From assembly GCF_003086295.3 (NCBI RefSeq), contig NC_092044.1, positions 2,671,001 to 2,735,000 of the forward strand: a stretch of 64,000 bases of DNA, written 5' to 3'. Shown piece by piece: positions 1-11,536 of this stretch. Every line of letters begins with the position of its first letter. The first letter of the stretch is position 1. Position numbers and translations under genes: made by a program. This DNA comes from Arachis hypogaea. Its lineage: Eukaryota; Streptophyta; Magnoliopsida; Fabales; Fabaceae. The notes under the pieces are model-generated. The model did no database searches and was not told the origin of the DNA. It saw only the letters and a program-made list of their open reading frames with translations.

Positions 1-316
1 TAGGTTTAATTACTCTATTGGTCCCTGTAGTTTTGCGAAATTTTTAATTATGTCCCTATACTTTTTTTCCTTTTAATTGAGTCCTTGCACCAATTTTTTT
101 AATTAGGTCCTTATACTTTTTTTTCCTTTTATTTAGGTCCCTATACTGATTCTTTTTTTTTAGTTGGGTCCCTATAAAATTAAGCCAATTACTACTAAAA
201 ATGACTTAATTGAAAAAAAAATTTAGTGAAGAGACTCAATTAAAAAGAAAAAAAATATAAAGACCTAATTGAAAATTTCATGAAACTATAAAGACCAATA
301 GAATAATTAAACCTTA
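1..316. mobile_element. Foldback MITE at the window edge
   Basis: The first bases (GGTTTAATTACTCTATTGGTC) and the bases ending near 316 (GACCAATAGAATAATTAAACC) are near-perfect inverted repeats. Between them are alternating 'ggtccctatac' and 'tataaagacctaatt' blocks that also pair. This is the usual build of a small non-autonomous DNA element. It lies in an intron of the HD-ZIP gene. A second, partial copy is at about 61,130-61,215. The left boundary and target duplication are at or beyond the window edge and cannot be judged. Confidence 0.6.
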
Positions 317-1052
317 ATTTTATTATAAATAATTTTACACGACCATCTAATCATATTTATGTATTTACATAATTTTTTAAATAATTAATTTAAAATTGAT
401 AGTTTTTTATAATACATTATTAATTATTTCTATAAAATTCTTTTACATTCTTAGTAACATAAAAGTTATATATATTCTTGTGCGTGAATCATGACTATGA
501 CAATTTAAAATTGATGTCATGGCATACGTACTATATCCAATTTCAAACAAATATTTAGTTTAAAATATGAATACATACATAAATTAAAGATAGAAAGTGG
601 TTTTAATATATGAAATATAAAAAAGGAAAATTGATATATAGAATTCAGTTTATATTGTGAACTAGATCCATTTGAAAAGTTTCAAAAGTAATTTTTTTGA
701 GTTTTTAAATTATGAAAAGTAATAGTATTAATGTCTCGTGCAATTTTTAAAATTAAATTGCAATTTTTTAAGAAACTATTTAGGAGCTTATAGAGAAGTT
801 AAAAAAATGACTTCTCTCATAATGCTACTATTTTTAAAAATCCAAACACAAAATAACTTATTTATAAACTATTTTTAATATAATTATTTATTGTTTAAGT
901 AATTTTTTAAAAAGTAACTTAATTAGGTTATTTATCCAATGCAAATTGGGCCTTAATAATGTCATATTTAGAAAAAAGAATTTATATTATTAAAATAAAA
1001 GTGACAATAATATTTGTTTCCTAAGTTATATGATAGAATAATAATTAGGTAC

Positions 1053-3134
1053 CTTGCAATGACCATGAGACTTATCTTCAATAATGCAACCAGAAGGGCG
1101 TTTTCTGCATTTAAGAAGGGAAGCATCGATGTTGTCTTCTACTTTGTCTATGGAAACATCAACAATTCCCCACTTTTCATCACTTAACTTTCTGCAGCAT
1201 CTCACGAAATATACTTCTCTTGTTGGCACCATTGGTGTCAGCATTTGCAACTCAGCAAACATCTTCAAACCCATGCATATAATTAATTTATTATATTATT
1301 ATATATTAAAGATCAATAGATTTTTCATATTTCTAGCTATGTAGTATCATAAAAACTACTCTTAACTTAATTTGATGAAAAAAAAATACTTCAGCAAGTT
1401 TTGTTGAATTCTCAACACAATTACTTCTTGCCATTTTATTAAATACTATCTTTAATTTAAAATATTATGTTTAACCAATATTGTCATAAATCTACTTTTT
1501 CTTTTATTTAAGTGTTGTATGAATAGTTATATATTTAATGAATAATATTGTAAAGAATAAGTGTATAAACCTAACTTTTAATTAATAAATATTAATCAAT
1601 TTTTATTATAAACTTATTTTTGAACTCTGACTTTTTAAAAAAATTTAAGATTAAAGATTTAAAATAAAAAATAATTAAAAAAATTTTGGTTGATATTCAC
1701 CGAAAAAATTGACTAATCAATTAAATTAAATTTTAAATTTAAATTTTATTATATTATCAATATAATTTAAAACTCAAGAGTCAACAATTTTAATTTATAT
1801 TTGTCGATATTTTAGTTAGTAATCCAATATATTTAGACTTTAGTCTAATTAACAATTTAGTATCGTATTTTTAGTTTATATTTTAAAATATTACTAACTA
1901 ACTATTGACTAAAATTAATAAATTATATTGATTTTATCGTATTATTCATAATATTATAAAGCATTTTTCAATTCAAAAATATTTAATAAGAAAACAAAAT
2001 TAATAAAAAATAATTAAAATTTATCCTATTTAATATTTATTAATTACTACAATAATTAATAAATATTAAATAAATAATTTTTTTTTATCTCTTCAACATT
2101 ATCATTTTCAATGGTAGGACATTTTTTCAGCATCCAATTTTAATAATAATTTCGCTCTCATTATATATATGCCTTGGAGAGGAAATCAAATGATAATAAA
2201 TGAAGAGATAAAGAGATGGAGATGGAGAGATTCCAGCATGTTATGTTGGATCGGATATGGGGAAATGGAAGGAAAGTGCCAAGAATGATGTTCGATCTTT
2301 TGCATTTGTTCTTTTTAAGCTTTTTGGGTCCTCATCAATACTTTATGAGATGCTGATCATAATATAAAGCCTATCTTTTAAAGCCATACTTAAAAGATTA
2401 TCACCACTTACATTTCCCAAAATGTTTAATAATGCATGCAACCTTATTTATTTGGATCCTATTAGGGAGACAATGGACTATTGAGTTATAAAATGAACAT
2501 CTCATATACTATCTAGAATAATCATTTGAGTACTAAATAATAAACACCTTCTCAAAAAAATAAATTAATTTTGGGGTTTACCAAGAATCAAACTCTTAAC
2601 CTTTTAAAGTCTAGCGCTCTAATACCATGTCATGATACCACTCATCCCAAAAGCTTCAATTGATGGGAGAATGTAACACTAATGATTATATCTCTAATAC
2701 TTCATAAACCCCTATTGTATATATTGTATAAATATTTCATTGGTCCTCATACTTTCCCTATTTATTATTTATTAGAAATTCAACTCTTTCTTCTCCCAAT
2801 CAGTTATGGCATATAAAAATATATATTTAATAATTAAAAAATATTGTTATAAATTTAATTATTTTATTATGATGTATTTAATAATTTCAATGATCAACTA
2901 ATTATTTAATTAAACGTATAAATTAATATATATATATATATGGAAAAAAAGAAAAGTGACAAATAAATTTTTTAAAGATCTATATTTTGATGAAAAGATT
3001 ATCTTTTAAAAAAATATTAAATTTTTTACGATAATAAATATGAATATATTATTTTTAAATAAACTTTTATGATTAGAGTAAAAAAATTTAATTTTAATTA
3101 GCTTATCTATATTTTTTATTATGAAAAAATTTAT

Positions 3135-3185
<51 letters not shown>

Positions 3186-6100
3186 AATCTATCTAAAGTA
3201 TAATTTTTTAAGTATTTATTTATATTTTTTTGCAAAAAGTTAACTACTAATCATATATAGTAGAATCTAGAGTACTTTATTATATTTTAAAAGGAAGATC
3301 CATCTTTTTCTCGTGTTCCTCGCGGACTCGTGGTCGTTGGACCACCTATGCCAAAAATTTCTAACCTGTAAGGTTGTGTTTGGAACTTCAAATTAAGATT
3401 TGATAGCTAAAATTAAAATTTTTATTTTTAAATATAAAATTTTAGTATTTTCAATATTTTTAAAAAATAAAGACATATAATATTAAAATTTTTAGAAATA
3501 TAACTAAAATTTTAGTAATGTTTATTTTTAAATTATTTTTATTCAATTTTTTAAATTTTAAATTTAATTTTTTATTTTCTTTTTTAACAGGATATGGAAT
3601 ATATAATTTACTCTTATGCACTTTACACTAAACATAATACAATTATTTATTTAATATTGTTTTCAGTTTTTATCTTTTAGTTTCTATTTTTGGTTTCAAT
3701 TTCTTTTTCAAATACAACTTAACAATTCAACTCGTTTAATTTCTGATTCATAAATAATGAAGATTATTTGATTTTAATATATAAGATTATTATTGTTATC
3801 ATCAGAGGTAGTTATTATGTTTACCAGTTGAACAACACCATTGCGATTAGATCCTTCTCCATTGCATATAACATCAACATTTGCAGCCTTTGATATTAAG
3901 CATGGAAACATCTCCTTCCATTGATTCTGCAAGAACAAGAATGTAAAAAAATAAAATAAAATAAAAAAATAAACATATTAAAAAATGAATGATTTAATTT
4001 GTGTATATTATGTTAGGTTTTTTTTAAATAAACATTTTAAGTATTCAACTAATAATTAACAAAAGTAGTTGGCTCAATCATTCATTATTTTTAAAGTAAT
4101 AATATATATGAATAATAACTCAAATAACGCGGAAACTCAGATGTAGTCAACTTCACTTGAAATTAATAGGTGAGAATATTTAGATGAAAATTTAGTCAAA
4201 TCAGTCAAATTATCTAACGACTCTCAACTATCAACTTTACGTAAATTACTGCACCTGAGTTTTCACCCTCAAATAATATTTGACTAATAGTATAATATAT
4301 ATACTTACCACATCTAGAAAACTTTGGACAAGACTTGATAGATCCATAAAAACAATTCCATTTTCTCTTGATGCTTCAATGGACGTGTTTGACCTTCTTC
4401 CAATAATTCTTGAATTATTGTGAACCTCAAAAACCTTCTCATATTCATCATAGTTGAGTATTTCTCTACCAGTTTCAACACTACGTACCCATAAAGGTTC
4501 TCCAATAGTAGCCATCTTTATGAGTTCCTCTATTGCTTGGTTCACTATCTCCATTATCCTTGATTTTTCAACCCCAAAAATTCCATTGTAAAAATCCATT
4601 GATGAGTTTATTCTATTATTATCTACTTGCTCATGGCTAGTAGAACATGAAGGGTACATTATTGTTCCAGCTGATGGGTATTTCCCTGAAACTTCTCGTA
4701 GCTTCTCTACCTATATATATAAGAATTCAAAAAATTTATTGAAATATTATATAATTTCACATATATACAATTTTATTCAATAATAGTATAATATAAGGAC
4801 TTATTCAAAATTTGAATACTATACAATAATAATAGAAATAGATGTATTGATAAAAATGGAGTGGCCGCCAAGAATTAAATACACTTATTTTTATGTGAAA
4901 TTGATTACTGAAAATTATTAAATGATTTAATAAATTTGACTAATATAAGTTATTATGTTCTCGACTATCAACTTCACACAAAAATATATAACTGCATGCA
5001 AGTTTCCATCAAATGGAGTCAAAATATGGTGCATGTTATGGTGTCTATATATACTTACCTAACTTACTAAAAATAAATAAAAATTAATATTTAAATTAAA
5101 AAAATATAAAAATAAATAATTTTTTAATATTTAAAACTTACCTTAAAAGGTAAATTAGACAATTTCGACACCAAAATTATAGACACCACAGAATTTGCCG
5201 TCAAAATATTATATGAAGATACATATGTAGGGTATATATATACCTAACCCTAATTTTTTCATTCATTTCACAAAAAAGTTGATAGTTATATATATAAATA
5301 CCTCAGCTTTGAGTTTGGCATTTTCTAAACGAAGTTGTTGTTCTTCAATGGAGATGGTGGAGCTATCATCAGTGATAGTAGAAGTGGTGGCCATGGCCAT
5401 GCCACAGTTAGGGCAACAAGATTTGCTTATGGCCTCTCTCATGGCCTTATTTTCCTCCATTAATTTCTCTATTTCTTTCTTCAACAACGAACTTTCATGA
5501 CGCTCTTGTATTGCCTGGCCAAATTGAAAAAAAAAAAAAAATTGCATGACGAGTTAATAATTATAATGAATTAGTTAAAAAAAATTGCATGACGAGTTAA
5601 TAATTATAATGAATTAGTTAAAGTGATTTTAATAAAACAGAATCTTGCAATCACAATTGTTCCCTTGAAAAATTATTTACATTGTATCTATGGACACACA
5701 GTTAAATAAAGTAAAAAATTATTATTTTTACTAAAATAATATTATATGTAATAAACAGTTTTACACTAACAGTATATTAAAATCAAATTTTTTAATAAAA
5801 ATACATGAATAATTATATTTAACGATAAATATATGAATTAAAAAAAATTAATATACAATTAATTAGGTACCTTGATTTGGGTTCGACGATTTTGGAACCA
5901 AAACTTGACTTGACTTGGAGCAAGGCCTAATTGCTTGCTCAGTTGTTTCCTTTGGCTTTCATCTGGATGGGGAGATTCTTTGAAAACCCTAATGAATAGT
6001 AATAAATACTCATCTCAGCTTTTTAATTATTAGCTGATTTAATTATCTATCATCAAGCTTCAATAATAATTCGTACATATACATGTTTGTATACATCTAT

Positions 6101-7284
6101 TTAAGTATATAATGACACAAACTAGAAAAATTAAAAGGCCCTTAGAGAAAGTAATACTTGTTTTATATTTTCATGTTGTTATTTAAATGAAAAAATTATT
6201 TCACTTTTACTCATTTATGGTTGTATGTAAAAATAGAAGGAATTATTTTTCAATTTCATTGGTAGTCCAATTACTGCAAAATTAGAGTACGACCAAAATT
6301 TTGTAGTCCCTGTGCTTGCGAAAACAATGCATGTGAAATTAAGAAATAACGATAAAAACATAATTTGTTTTATTTTTAACAAAGTCAGAAAATAATTATT
6401 TTTTTATTTAAATTAAAATAGCCTTATAATAATCACTGGTTCACTTTTTTTATTTTATTTTAAAAAAAAATTAAGGTAAAATTGATATTGATAATCCTAC
6501 TTGAAAATTGGAATATAATTAGAATCCAAATTCAAATTTTTTCTTACGATAATATTAATATTAGAAAAACAAAAAAAAAAGAACTTACTTTCTTTAGCAT
6601 TTATTAATTATTACAGTAATTAATAAATACTATATAAAACAAGTTCCAACTAATTTTGACTAATTTCTTTTTTATTACCAAACGTTTTCGTTAATTTTTT
6701 ACCTGATTTCTTACTGAATGTGTCTCAACAATATATCTTTGATTATTACCAACACATAGATTGAAAGAAAGGGTTTGGCTTTCAAAAGGAAATTAAAGGT
6801 TATATATATATTGACATAATTATGATGACAAATACATAGAGTAGCAAATCTAAAAAGCAAAAGCTGTTAAAATTTTTAAGCTAGTAAGCTTTAGCTTTTA
6901 ATCATTGATCTTCCTTTTATTATGACCCTCATATATGGCAAACTCTTCTCATCATAGCAAACTACTACTCTATCTTTGACTTGCCAAGAAACTATGAAAT
7001 AATTAATTAATTCATCCATAATAATAACCACAAATTAATACTATACGTACGTAATTATAAATTAGTTAACACCCAACATGCCGCATATTCATAAATTAAA
7101 ATATGTAAAGTTTGAATCTTTGTCGTCTTGGTTAATTAATTAGAATTGCATGTTGCTCTTTTCTTACAAATAAAGATCCAATACACCCTAAAAAGAATAA
7201 AAGTGTAAGAAAACAGCAATAATGCTTGTTATTTGCAACCATGATTCACTGTTATTGTCCCCACTACTCATACCAAATGCATAC

Positions 7285-7353
<69 letters not shown>

Positions 7354-9636
7354 AATGAAAATGAAATTCTTATATAGAGAGCAAATCAATAAAGAGCTAG
7401 CGGTTGTAATATTTTGCGGGTGAATTAGACAGTAGACTATTATTTAGTGCTAAATTTTTGTTTAATTTATTTTTTTATAATAAATTTTAAATATTTAAAA
7501 ATGATTTATTTTTATATTTTTTAAATTAAATATTAATTTTTAATTTCTTTTAACAAGTTAGATATCACTTTTTAGACACTATAGTAATCGCCTATATATT
7601 TTATATATCAAATTTTTTGAATTTTAATTATTCTGTCCCACAGGTTATATAGCTAGATCGGTAGCTTAGCTTGCTCTTTTATTATAGTACACTTCTTAAA
7701 ATCAAATTGTCTTTAATTAGGTAAAATCTTGATATTTTAATATTAGATTGTTTATAGATAAACATATATGTACAATTATTTTTATGTGATGTTATTAATT
7801 AGAAATTATTAATTAATTTAATATATTTAATTAAATTATTATTTAATAAATTCTAACTATCAAATTCTTAATTGTATGTGATTTTTCATTTTATTTATAA
7901 CAAAAATTACACATTATATATATATGTAAAAGTTAACTATTATTATTACTTGATTCTTTACTTGGGGTGGTGACAGTACATTTGTAAATTAAAAAATGAC
8001 ATGTCCATGTAAATGTATGAAGCACCATGCTAATTTAGAAAAAAAAAGCATATTCTACATAATATAAGAATTTAATTTTTTATGCACTCCCAATACAAAA
8101 ATTCTTACATAAAAAATTAATTGTGTATTATTATATTAGCCAAAATAATTAATTTTTAAATTTATTATTTAAAAAAATTAATTAAATACATAAATCTAAT
8201 TAAAAAATTGTATAAATATTTTATACTATTAATGTATTAAAATAATACAACTTAGTAAATTAAAAGAAATATATATAGACAATAAAAAATATATTTTAAA
8301 TTTAATTTTGGTACATTATTTAGTACTATAAACATTTTTACGTATACATTTAACTATATATCGTTAAAAACAAAAGTAACTACTAAAGAAAATATAATTA
8401 CATCACTGGGTGAAACATTTTAAATTATATATTTCTTAGTAGTACTTTTCTTTGTTAAAAAAAATTAATACTCATTTATTAAGTATAAAATATATATTAA
8501 AATATAAAATATATTAAATAATATATATTTATATACAAATATATAATAATAAATTAATTATTAATTTTTTATATATATTTAATATTTTTAAAAATTAATT
8601 TTTTTTAATTTTTATCATTAATCACTGCTATTAGTATTACTGATCATAGAATTTAATATAAAATCTATATTAAAATAGTCATCGATAGTAGAAATATAAA
8701 ATGTGCCAACCAAAAAAATTACGGATTGAAACTGTCACAATTTTTTTATTTAGCAGTGATTATGTAAACCGATACTAAAAGGCCGCCGCAATCCTCCGCC
8801 TGTGTTATAAGTACAAACTAAGCAATTTATTATTTTTTTTCACTTGTTATTATAATAATTAAGAGCATCAATTATAATATCTAAGCAAGTATGGGCGAAA
8901 ATTTTATCATTTATTGTGAAACTAGAAAAGCAAAAAAAAAAAAAAAAAATGAAAACATTATTTACGTACGCTTCCATTTCTCTGATCTGCTCAGCGGTGT
9001 GCCTATGATACTTCCTTCTTTTCTTCTTCTTCTTGCTCCCATCGTCATCATCACCATCATCATCATCATCCTCTGATCTTGATCTCAACGGCCCAGAATT
9101 CTCGCTGCTTACATCAACGGTGGTGGTGGTGGTGGTGTCCTCTTTCCTTGAACACTCTCTACTTCCCTCATCCCCTACTTCCTCTACTTGGTTGTTAAAA
9201 ATCCCAGCCTTCAATACCATAAAAAAAAAAAATAATAACAACAAGAATCAACTCTCTTAATTTAATCATAAATAATCAATTATAGCTACTACAATCAAAA
9301 TCAAAATCAAAATCAAAATCTTTAAATTAGAAAATAGATTTTTTTATTAATTAATTACTTATATATATATGCATACATACACACATATGTGAAAGAGAGT
9401 AGGTCTAATAATTTGTTGCAAAGAAGATCATATATATGTATTATTGGATTAATTAAATAGATTCATATATATCTAGTTAACTATGTTATAGTATATGTTA
9501 TAGTAGCTAGTAGTGATTCTAGAGGGAGTTATATTATATAAGATATGTTATTATTATATATACTTACAAGGGTGAGGGAGAGAGTTGGAGAGGAGAACAA
9601 GTCCTTATTGGTGTTTGAAGACATGTCCATTCCCAT
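1053..9636 (-). CDS. GL2: GLABRA2-like HD-ZIP class IV homeobox transcription factor (partial, 3' part off the left edge)
   Basis: Seven exons on the minus strand: 9636-9568, 9208-8970, 5988-5871, 5514-5302, 4710-4309, 3926-3825 and 1262-1053. All have GT-AG borders and join in frame, giving 451 visible residues. The order is: a start MGMDMSS followed by an LSLTLAGIF motif; an acidic stretch with [14 protein letters not shown]; a basic [12 protein letters not shown] lead into the homeodomain, ending [12 protein letters not shown]; a zipper-loop-zipper with the class IV CPNCG motif (exon 4); then the START lipid-binding domain (EKSRI to KSHGHCKV). The rest of START and the C-terminal region lie past position 1. 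Family knowledge: HD-ZIP IV proteins are nuclear epidermal regulators; GL2 controls trichome, root-hair and seed-coat fate. The N-terminal and hinge motifs favour GL2 over ANL2, PDF2 and ATML1. Introns 2 and 6 (about 3.0 and 2.6 kb) carry repeats. Confidence 0.88.
2570..2740 (-). mobile_element. tRNA-derived SINE-like repeat in HD-ZIP intron 6
   Basis: Read on minus, 2627-2611 gives a box-A-like GGTATTAGAGCGCTAG. It is followed about 17 bp later by a box-B-like AGTTTGATTCTTGG (2594-2581), the spacing of an internal Pol III promoter. The flank 'gataccactcatcccaaaagc' belongs to a repeat common in dicot genomes (from memory). No poly(A) tail or target duplication could be fixed. Confidence 0.4.
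3139..3181. repeat. (AT)n microsatellite
   Basis: An uninterrupted run of alternating A and T of about 43 bp in intron 6 of the HD-ZIP gene. It is a likely length polymorphism. Confidence 0.85.
3368..3730. mobile_element. Possible MITE in HD-ZIP intron 6
   Basis: The left edge 'aaggttgtgtttggaa' and the right edge 'tttcaaatacaactta' form an imperfect inverted repeat around a very AT-rich core. TTTGGAA-type ends are common in plant MITEs. No clear target duplication was seen. Confidence 0.4.
7280..7350. repeat. (AT)n microsatellite
   Basis: About 65 bp of alternating A and T in intron 2 of the HD-ZIP gene, ending 'tatacacaaat'. Confidence 0.85.
8010..8017 (+). promoter_or_regulatory. L1-box-like motif in HD-ZIP intron 2
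   Basis: TAAATGTA matches the L1 box TAAATG(C/T)A, the known target of HD-ZIP IV proteins. It lies in the large second intron of an HD-ZIP IV gene, so self-binding is conceivable. An 8-mer in AT-rich DNA can easily occur by chance. Confidence 0.25.
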
Positions 9637-11329
9637 TAGCTACGAAGAATAACACACACACACACACTCAATAACGTTTGATGATTTTCTAAGAAGCAAA
9701 AATGGTGGGAGAGGTTGGTGTCTTCTTCTTCATAGAGAGAAAGAGAGAGAAAGAGTTAAGAGAGTGAAAAAGGGTTGAGAGTTGAGACTCTTGAGAGACG
9801 TAAGGACTACTGCTCAATATTTAAGAATATAAAAACAAAAGAGGGGAACTCGCTATCTTGTTTTTTATCTTTATTTTATTTTCCAACTTTATTTTTTTTA
9901 TTTTGATAATGTATGTTTATAGAAGGTAAAGTATTTTGAAAAAAAAAATCTTAAATAATTTTTTATAATTATTTTAAAAAATAACGAAATTTTTAATAAA
10001 AATATTTTTTTGGCTATTAATTTTTATTTTTATGAGACTAATTAATCTTTGTCAATATTTTTTTTCTGCATTAACGAAATAAACCTATATGACATATTAA
10101 ACTGTTGATTTATTGTTAAAAGTTAATTAAAATTGATAAAAAAATTTTAAAAATTTCGTTATTTTTTAGGATAATTATCAAGACTGTTTAGATTTTTTTC
10201 TTTTTTAAATATATTATTTAAATTTATTGTGTAAAACTAAAAAGTATTAGTAATTTTTAACTTATTTTTACTTATAACAATTGAATGAAATATATATTAG
10301 TAATAAACGTGTCGCATAAACATATTTTAGAAAAAAATTATTGACAAAAGATTAACCAATGTCAGGAAGTTATAAATATCAAAAATTGAAATGTGCATTT
10401 TTTTATTACAGATTTCATAGTCCTTAAAAAAAATGATCGAATCCAAATAATTATTCACTCAAATATTTTTTATATTTCTAATAAATTTTTAAAGTATATT
10501 TTACCCTTACCTTAAACTTCTGAACACTTTCGTTTAATGAAATTAAAATATATTATAAATAAAAACACTAATATTAAGACAGCTATATGTATTATCCTTA
10601 ATATGTAACATTTAACATTAATTTCATTTTTTATTAATAAAGGAACTATTCATGGTGTTATCAGATTAGTTTTCATTTATTTTGATACCATTTATAAAAT
10701 ATTTATTATAAGAGTGAGATATTTTTATTAATGGTGCAATATCATTTATTATTAAATGATTTGAAAAGATAAATTAATTATACCACAATAAATAATAATA
10801 TTGGTAGGAATACGATTGACAATTAGAAAGAATCCATTTCATAATTCGAGAAAAAGACCCAACAAGAATTTTAGAAACGTAGTTTTCTATATAAGTGTTA
10901 ACTTTATATTAAAAAATCATGTCCATAATTAATTAAATAATCATGTTATTATATGACAGCAGCTGAGTCTCCAATTTATTAATGATAAAATCTCTTCCAC
11001 ATCCAAGTTTAGGATTTTTGTTTAATTAACGAGGATTAATCCGTTACGAAATTGAGTTTCATTTAAAAATTGATCGTTAAATAAGTTATTGTATATAAAA
11101 TAAAATTTGAGTTTTTGACACTTATTTAAATAGATAAGTAAGTTAATTATTTGACTAATATAAATTGGTTCAAATCTTTATTTTTAATCTTTGATAAGAA
11201 GAAAAAAATTAATTATACAAATTTATTTTTTTGGAGTCATCTTTTAGATTTCAGTTAGAAGATTTTTTTTATTATCTATAGTATTTTTCAATCTGACATG
11301 TAAGATTGTATTTGATATGTAAGATTATG
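9637..11329. other. Upstream region of the HD-ZIP gene
   Basis: No gene was seen. On the minus strand the first 150 bp upstream of the ATG are CT-rich (9735-9775 on plus is GA-rich), as in many plant 5' UTRs. A TATA-like TTTATATTC lies at about 9,825. Beyond that the DNA is AT-rich and anonymous up to the repeat that hosts the Mutator-like element. Confidence 0.45.
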
Positions 11330-11411
11330 TATATTTTTAAAAACATGATAAGATAAGATATTGAAAACAAAACACAAAAGACAGAAATACAAAATGTTGT
11401 ATTTATAATAT
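11330..11411. repeat. Left part of an older repeat split by the Mutator-like element
   Basis: The sequence 'aagataagatattgaaaac...aaaatgttgtatttataatat' resembles 58,915-59,000 ('aagacaagatattgaaatt...'). Its continuation is at 20,841-21,095 on the far side of the element. The last nine bases (11403-11411) are the target duplication. Confidence 0.6.
11403..11411. repeat. Left 9-bp target-site duplication of the Mutator-like element
   Basis: TTATAATAT here is repeated exactly at 20832-20840. Nine base pairs is the standard duplication length for Mutator-like elements. Confidence 0.85.
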
Positions 11412-11470
11412 CGGGCCTGCTACACATACAAGCATACAAGCAACCAAGTTGGCCCAGCCCAAAAACGAAA

Positions 11471-11477
11471 CACGCGC
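11471..11477 (+). promoter_or_regulatory. FHY3/FAR1-type binding motif CACGCGC, left outer copy
   Basis: CACGCGC is the binding site established for the domesticated MULE transposases FHY3 and FAR1. This copy is at offset 60-66 from the left end. Its use by this transposase is inferred. Confidence 0.5.
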
Positions 11478-11508
11478 ATGAAAGAGAGATAAGATGCCGC
11501 GTCCAAAT

Positions 11509-11515
11509 CACGCGC
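11509..11515 (+). promoter_or_regulatory. FHY3/FAR1-type binding motif CACGCGC, left inner copy
   Basis: This copy is at offset 98-104 from the left end of the element, exactly mirrored by 20728-20734 at the right end. It is also 22 bp upstream of the ATG of the Ulp1-like gene. Confidence 0.6.
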
Positions 11516-11536
11516 CAAGCATTCGAACGGTTACGT

